Shown: in pieces, positions 31,478 to 34,895 of the stretch
Layout: each line of letters begins with the position of its first letter
Position numbering within the stretch: the first letter of the stretch is position 1
Assembly (NCBI RefSeq): GCF_020177375.1
Contig: NZ_JAIWHV010000031.1
Location: 1-34,895 of the forward strand
Direction: 5' to 3'
Length of the DNA: 34,895 bases
Origin: Saliphagus infecundisoli
Lineage (GTDB): Archaea > Halobacteriota > Halobacteria > Halobacteriales > Natrialbaceae
Program-made: the position numbers and the translations under genes
The notes under the pieces: model-generated
What the model saw: only the letters and a program-made list of their open reading frames with translations
What the model was told of the DNA's origin: nothing
Database searches by the model: none

Positions 31478-32263
31478 ATGAATAATAATGGAAATGGTTC
31501 CGATTCATCTTCAAAAAATCGAATTAGCGCCGTTGAACGCGCATTTAAAATCATTAACGTGCTCAGAAACGAGGGGCCACACACTGCTACCGATCTCTCG
31601 GACCACCTTGATATTCCGAAAAGCACAGCATACATCTATCTCAGGACGCTTCAGGATTTAGGATATGTCATTAATGAGGATGGAACATATAGGCTTAGTT
31701 TACGATTTCTTGAAGTCGGTGGAAATATTCGACGAGAAATGGACATATATAACGTAGCTCGAGGAGAGATCGATGAATTGTCTCACAAAACTGGTGAGAT
31801 AGGGACTATCGGGTATGAAGAAAATGGTCAGAGGGTATTGCTTTATATCTCAGAACCTCATGACGCTGTTGCAGACAACGCCACTACTGGTGAGTTCACC
31901 GAAATGCATTGGACAGCAGTGGGGAAGGCATTATTATCCCAGCGATCAGATGACGAAATCCGCGCTATCGTTGAGGAATCGGGCCTACCTAAAGGAACTG
32001 AGCAGACAATCACCGAGATCGAGGAACTTCTCCAAGAAATAGATACGATCCGTTCTCAGGGATATTCACTAGAAGATGAGGAGCGAACAAGCGGGGTCCG
32101 AGCTCTCTCTATTCCGATCGAGAGCGGCGAACAATTGAAAAATATAGCTATCTCTGTTGCAGGACCCAAACATCGATTCAGTGACGATAGGATCCAGGAT
32201 GAGTTACTTCCCGAACTGCGGAACACGGCAAACGTCATTGAACTTCAGTACAAGCACTACTGA
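31478..32263 (+). CDS. IclR-family transcriptional regulator
   Basis: This 261-residue regulator has an N-terminal winged helix (SAVERAFKIINVLRNEGPH, ATDLSDHLDIPKSTAYIYL, TLQDLGYVIN) and a C-terminal effector domain with the IclR pattern (EMHWTAVGKALLSQ, IRSQGYSLEDEERTSGVRAL, AISVAGPKHRFSDDRI). In haloarchaea such proteins control sugar and sugar-acid catabolism. The ATG at 31478 is preferred; a GTG at 31457 is in frame. The gene uses many more A/T-ending codons than its neighbours, which suggests separate origin. It faces the convergent enolase-superfamily gene across ~630 bp. Confidence 0.9.
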   Translation: MNNNGNGSDSSSKNRISAVERAFKIINVLRNEGPHTATDLSDHLDIPKSTAYIYLRTLQDLGYVINEDGTYRLSLRFLEVGGNIRREMDIYNVARGEIDELSHKTGEIGTIGYEENGQRVLLYISEPHDAVADNATTGEFTEMHWTAVGKALLSQRSDDEIRAIVEESGLPKGTEQTITEIEELLQEIDTIRSQGYSLEDEERTSGVRALSIPIESGEQLKNIAISVAGPKHRFSDDRIQDELLPELRNTANVIELQYKHY

Positions 32264-32894
32264 CGGCCACTTGGTACAGCCGTCTTTAAGGATTACGACC
32301 ATATGATTGTAACACAGGGTATGCTAGCGCTATTCTTCAGTCTTACAATATCGTTAGAACGGAGCAGCCGTTGGATCGGCGCCTCAAAATCAGCGGCAAT
32401 CAACATTTAATAATCCAAATATGATTTGAAACGTCCGAATAAGAACATCGGTGGCAGATTTTTCCGTCTGATGTGGGTTGAAAGGTTCGCCGCATAGCGA
32501 TTCGCGATATGCTGAATGACTTCCCTATTCCATGTCGGTGTGATCGTTGACGGGGGATTCACCTTATTTTCTTGCCGTCGTTGGGAGTATCCACTACTGA
32601 ACGTCTCTATGGATCGACCAACAATGTTAGTCCCAGCTGAGGAGCTTGCCCTGACCCCATAGGGAAGTCTGTACGCACAAATCATAGAGTTAGAAGCGAT
32701 CTCTCCAGAGCTACGTCTACACTCTTGATGGCTAGCTAATATCTATACACATCTCTTGGTCTCCGAATGCCAGAAGCCACGATCATAATTCATCCACACG
32801 ATTCATAGCGATGCCATACCGAATCACATCGAGAGAAGAGAATCCATCATGTGTAACGCAATCGGTTGTAATTCGCAACGTTTAGGCCCTATCT
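32264..32894. other. AT-rich intergenic region, no gene identified
   Basis: About 630 bases with low GC. A minus-strand open frame of ~90 codons (32407-32685) has a plausible composition (NREVIQHIANRYAANL) but no family that I recognise; it could be a transposase fragment. No other convincing gene is visible. Confidence 0.4.
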
Positions 32895-34043
32895 TCAATA
32901 ATCAACAGCGAATCGTTCTACGGCTGATTCGTCGATTTCGATACCAAGCCCAGGTTCGGTCGGAACCGATAGCGTTCCATCGGACGGATCAAGCGAATCC
33001 GTGAGCAGCTCGTCTCGAAGGGGGTTTTCACTGCGATCGAACTCGAAAAGTGTTGCCTCATTAGCCAGGTCCGCTCGTTGAGGATAGTCTGGTACCGTTG
33101 CAGTGAACTGGAGTGCCGCTGCAACGCCGACTGCGCTGTTCCAGACATGAGGCCGTACTTTAACATTGTTCGTCGTCGCGACCTGTGCGATGTACTCAGC
33201 CTGAGCGAACCCGCCACAGCGGCCGAGGTTCGGCTGGACCACGTCGATCGCTCCGCTCCGAATCAGGTCTGTAAACTCGAAACGACCGAAATGCGCTTCG
33301 CCGGCAGCTAACGGCACATCGATTTTTTGGCCGAGTTCCCGGTATCCCTCCGTGTCTTCTGGAGGGAGGGGTTCCTCAACCCATGTGATGTCGAACTCGC
33401 TGATAGCCCGGATCGATTCAAGCGCCCCTGAAACGGTGTAGTTCCCGTTGTAGTCGACCATGAGCGGAGCGTCGTCGCCCAGTATTTCGCGAGCAATCCG
33501 GACCCGTTCACGATCATCTTCGACGGAACGACCGATTTTGATTTTCGCTGCGGTGAATTCCTCCTCGACAGCCTCCTGCATCGGAGAAGCTGGATCTTGA
33601 TCCCACTCAGTGATATACATCGTTGAGGCGTACGGTGTGACAGACGATCTCGATCGACCACCAAGGAGTTCGTGAATCGGTTTCCCTAAGAGCTTTCCTC
33701 GGAGATCCCAGAGCGCGACTTCGATTCCCGTGAGGGCAGACTGGACAAACGGGCCCCGTCCGAAATGGTACCCACCGATCGTTCCGGTGTACACGTCATC
33801 AGCGAGCGATTCGGCATCCCACGGAGTCAACCCGATGACAGCCTCGGCAAACTCTTCGTCTATCAGTTGTGCCACCGTTCGCGGCGGTGCGAACGCTTCT
33901 CCCCACCCGACGGTCCCATCATCTGATACGAGCTTAATTAGCGTCGCGGTTCGTGTCTCCGTCACGCCGCGGGTCCCACCGAAAGCGCTACCTGGACTTA
34001 GTGAGTGCTCTAGCGGAATCGCTCTAATCGATTGGACTTCCAT
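32895..34043 (-). CDS. Mandelate racemase/enolase-superfamily sugar-acid dehydratase
   Basis: This 382-residue protein has an N-terminal capping domain (~1-120) and a modified TIM barrel. The catalytic set of the mandelate racemase subgroup is present: the KxK base K167/K169 (AAKIKIG), metal ligands D197 (VDYNG), E223 (WVEEPL) and E249 (AAGEAH), and the His-Asp dyad H299 (RPHVWNS) with D267 (AIDVVQPN). This makes a dehydratase or racemase of an aldonic or aldaric acid likely. The substrate (for example xylonate, arabinonate or galactonate) is uncertain. The start is the ATG at 34043 (MEVQSIRAIPLEH); the longer open frame adds non-conserved residues. The neighbouring IclR genes are candidate regulators. 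Confidence 0.9.
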   Translation of the reverse strand: MEVQSIRAIPLEHSLSPGSAFGGTRGVTETRTATLIKLVSDDGTVGWGEAFAPPRTVAQLIDEEFAEAVIGLTPWDAESLADDVYTGTIGGYHFGRGPFVQSALTGIEVALWDLRGKLLGKPIHELLGGRSRSSVTPYASTMYITEWDQDPASPMQEAVEEEFTAAKIKIGRSVEDDRERVRIAREILGDDAPLMVDYNGNYTVSGALESIRAISEFDITWVEEPLPPEDTEGYRELGQKIDVPLAAGEAHFGRFEFTDLIRSGAIDVVQPNLGRCGGFAQAEYIAQVATTNNVKVRPHVWNSAVGVAAALQFTATVPDYPQRADLANEATLFEFDRSENPLRDELLTDSLDPSDGTLSVPTEPGLGIEIDESAVERFAVDY

Positions 34044-34208
34044 ACCAGTTCTTCTCCTACCTAAACAAAATACTTTTTCTCTTCGAAGAATATAATAGTT
34101 CTCTGAAACCCAAGAATGCTGGTGAGGTCGAGTGACTGACACTGGTGGCATGAACCCCTTGCTAAGTCCCGTCTCGATCTATCACCTAACCCACTTGACG
34201 GCCAGTTA

Positions 34209-34772
34209 CTAGTGGCGAAGCCGGTCTTCGATTACATTTGCGCGGTCCTCGAGGGCGGCGACCAGCTCGGCTCCGATTCGGGCGTCCGAAAAGCGCGAGA
34301 CGGGACCCGAGACCGAGATCGAGCCGGCGACCGCGCCGTCGGTGAAGACCGGCACGGCAACCGCCCGGATGTTCTCCCGGCGCTCCTCGTCCTCGATCGC
34401 GTAGCCGCTCTCCCGGATCGACTCGAGCTCGGCGAACAATTCGTCGCGATCGGTGATCGTCCGCTCGGTCGCCCCCGGCAGGCCGTGATCGTCGACGATC
34501 CCGTGGACGCGCTCTTCGGGGAGGTGGGCGAGGATCGTCTTCCCCAGCGAGGTCCAGTGCATGCGGGTGAACTCGCCCGTCGGCGCCTTGTCGTAGACCG
34601 CGTTCTCCCCCTCGACCTTGTCGAGGAGGACCCGCTCGCCGCCCTCCTCGATCCCGAGGCTCGCGACCTCGCCGGTCGCCTCCGCGAGCGAAGCGAGTTC
34701 GGGGCCGGCGACCTCGTAGATCTCGAACTCCCGGCGCAGATGGGTGCCGTGGGAGAGAAACCGCAGACTCAT
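34209..34772 (-). pseudogene. IclR-family regulator lacking its DNA-binding domain (5'-truncated)
   Basis: The 187 residues match only the effector domain of IclR (RMHWTSLGKTILAH, IRESGYAIEDEERRENIRAV, ISVSGPVSRFSDARI). The first residues, MSLRFLSHGTHLRREFEIY, align with RLSLRFLEVGGNIRREMDIY of the intact IclR gene at 31478 at about residue 75, so the winged helix is absent. Upstream DNA on this strand has no in-frame HTH codons. Instead, a probable insertion-sequence end and transposase start lie within 50 bp. The gene was most likely cut by insertion at the TA next to the ATG. A stand-alone effector domain could still be made. Confidence 0.7.
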
Positions 34773-34818
34773 AGGGTCGGCTAAAGATACTTACCGACCA
34801 AGATAGAAGTCCGATGAA

Positions 34819-34895
34819 ATGGGTCGGTTCGACGATATTACTCTAGAAGAACTCCACGAAGTGCGTGAGCAAACGGAAGGGGAGAAGCCGCGAGA
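34819..34895 (+). CDS. Probable transposase N-terminus (IS630-like), runs off the window
   Basis: The ATG at 34819 opens MGRFDDITLEELHEVREQ followed by TEGEKPR before the window ends. The pattern (short acidic helix, then E-G-x-K-P) resembles the start of haloarchaeal IS630-type or related HTH transposase proteins. IS630 elements insert at TA, and a TA lies at the point where the IclR homology stops (34771-34772). Only 25 codons are visible, so the family is tentative. Confidence 0.45.
   Translation, partial: MGRFDDITLEELHEVREQTEGEKPR

Noticed and set aside
32407-32685. 92-codon minus-strand ORF
   Set aside because: The composition is plausible but there is no recognisable motif; possibly a transposase fragment, too weak to call as a gene.

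Overview
The window reads as chromosomal DNA of a halophilic archaeon (Halobacteria). Coding regions are GC-rich, predicted proteins are strongly acidic, several starts sit about 25-30 bases downstream of a TATA-like box with no leader, and the families are typical of haloarchaea: a bacterio-opsin-activator-type HTH protein, a DpsA ferritin, a YegP/DUF1508 protein, a SWIM protein, DUF4112, and TIM-barrel sugar isomerases. No rRNA, tRNA or CRISPR array was found. All family names come from reading the sequence, not from searches.

Layout. 1-9.0 kb: Xaa-Pro-type peptidase, a non-coding mobile-element-like block (A), a Bat-type regulator, an unknown acidic protein, an MscS channel, a small DUF1508 protein, a 381-bp hairpin-ended element (copy 1) and a cation/Ca2+ exchanger. 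9.0-15.8 kb: SWIM protein, haloarchaeal hypotheticals, a nucleotide-sugar epimerase, the decayed 3' part of a GH10 xylanase gene, a PadR regulator, an MFS transporter and an SDR oxidoreductase. 16.0-18.2 kb: two convergent genes for exported proteins rich in Q/N/A repeats that resemble curlin (amyloid) repeats. 18.4-20.5 kb: three tandem Dps-family genes. The first has a complete ferroxidase centre; the other two have lost most of it. Copy 2 of the 381-bp element lies exactly between the second and third. 20.5-21.0 kb: block B, an inverted, diverged copy of block A. Then DUF4112, a small zinc-finger protein and about 0.8 kb of AT-rich non-coding DNA.

22.6-34.8 kb is a carbohydrate-processing island: four xylose-isomerase-like TIM barrels, two Gfo/Idh/MocA oxidoreductases, a DUF2264 protein, a mandelate-racemase/enolase-type sugar-acid dehydratase, one intact and one truncated IclR regulator, and relics of a 2-hydroxyacid dehydrogenase and an IS1595-type transposase. 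Paired Gfo/Idh/MocA and TIM-barrel genes suggest oxidation and isomerisation of sugars or polyols, possibly through 3-keto-sugar chemistry. No transporter or kinase is present in the window.

The observations most worth follow-up are: (i) blocks A and B, about 490 bp, whose predicted hairpins keep pairing through compensatory changes and which carry a tRNA-T-arm-like stem-loop; they share a 40-nt core with the 381-bp elements; (ii) the Dps cluster with two ferroxidase-deficient paralogues, one of which now appears to start inside the mobile element; (iii) the convergent curlin-like pair; (iv) the oxidoreductase/isomerase sugar island.
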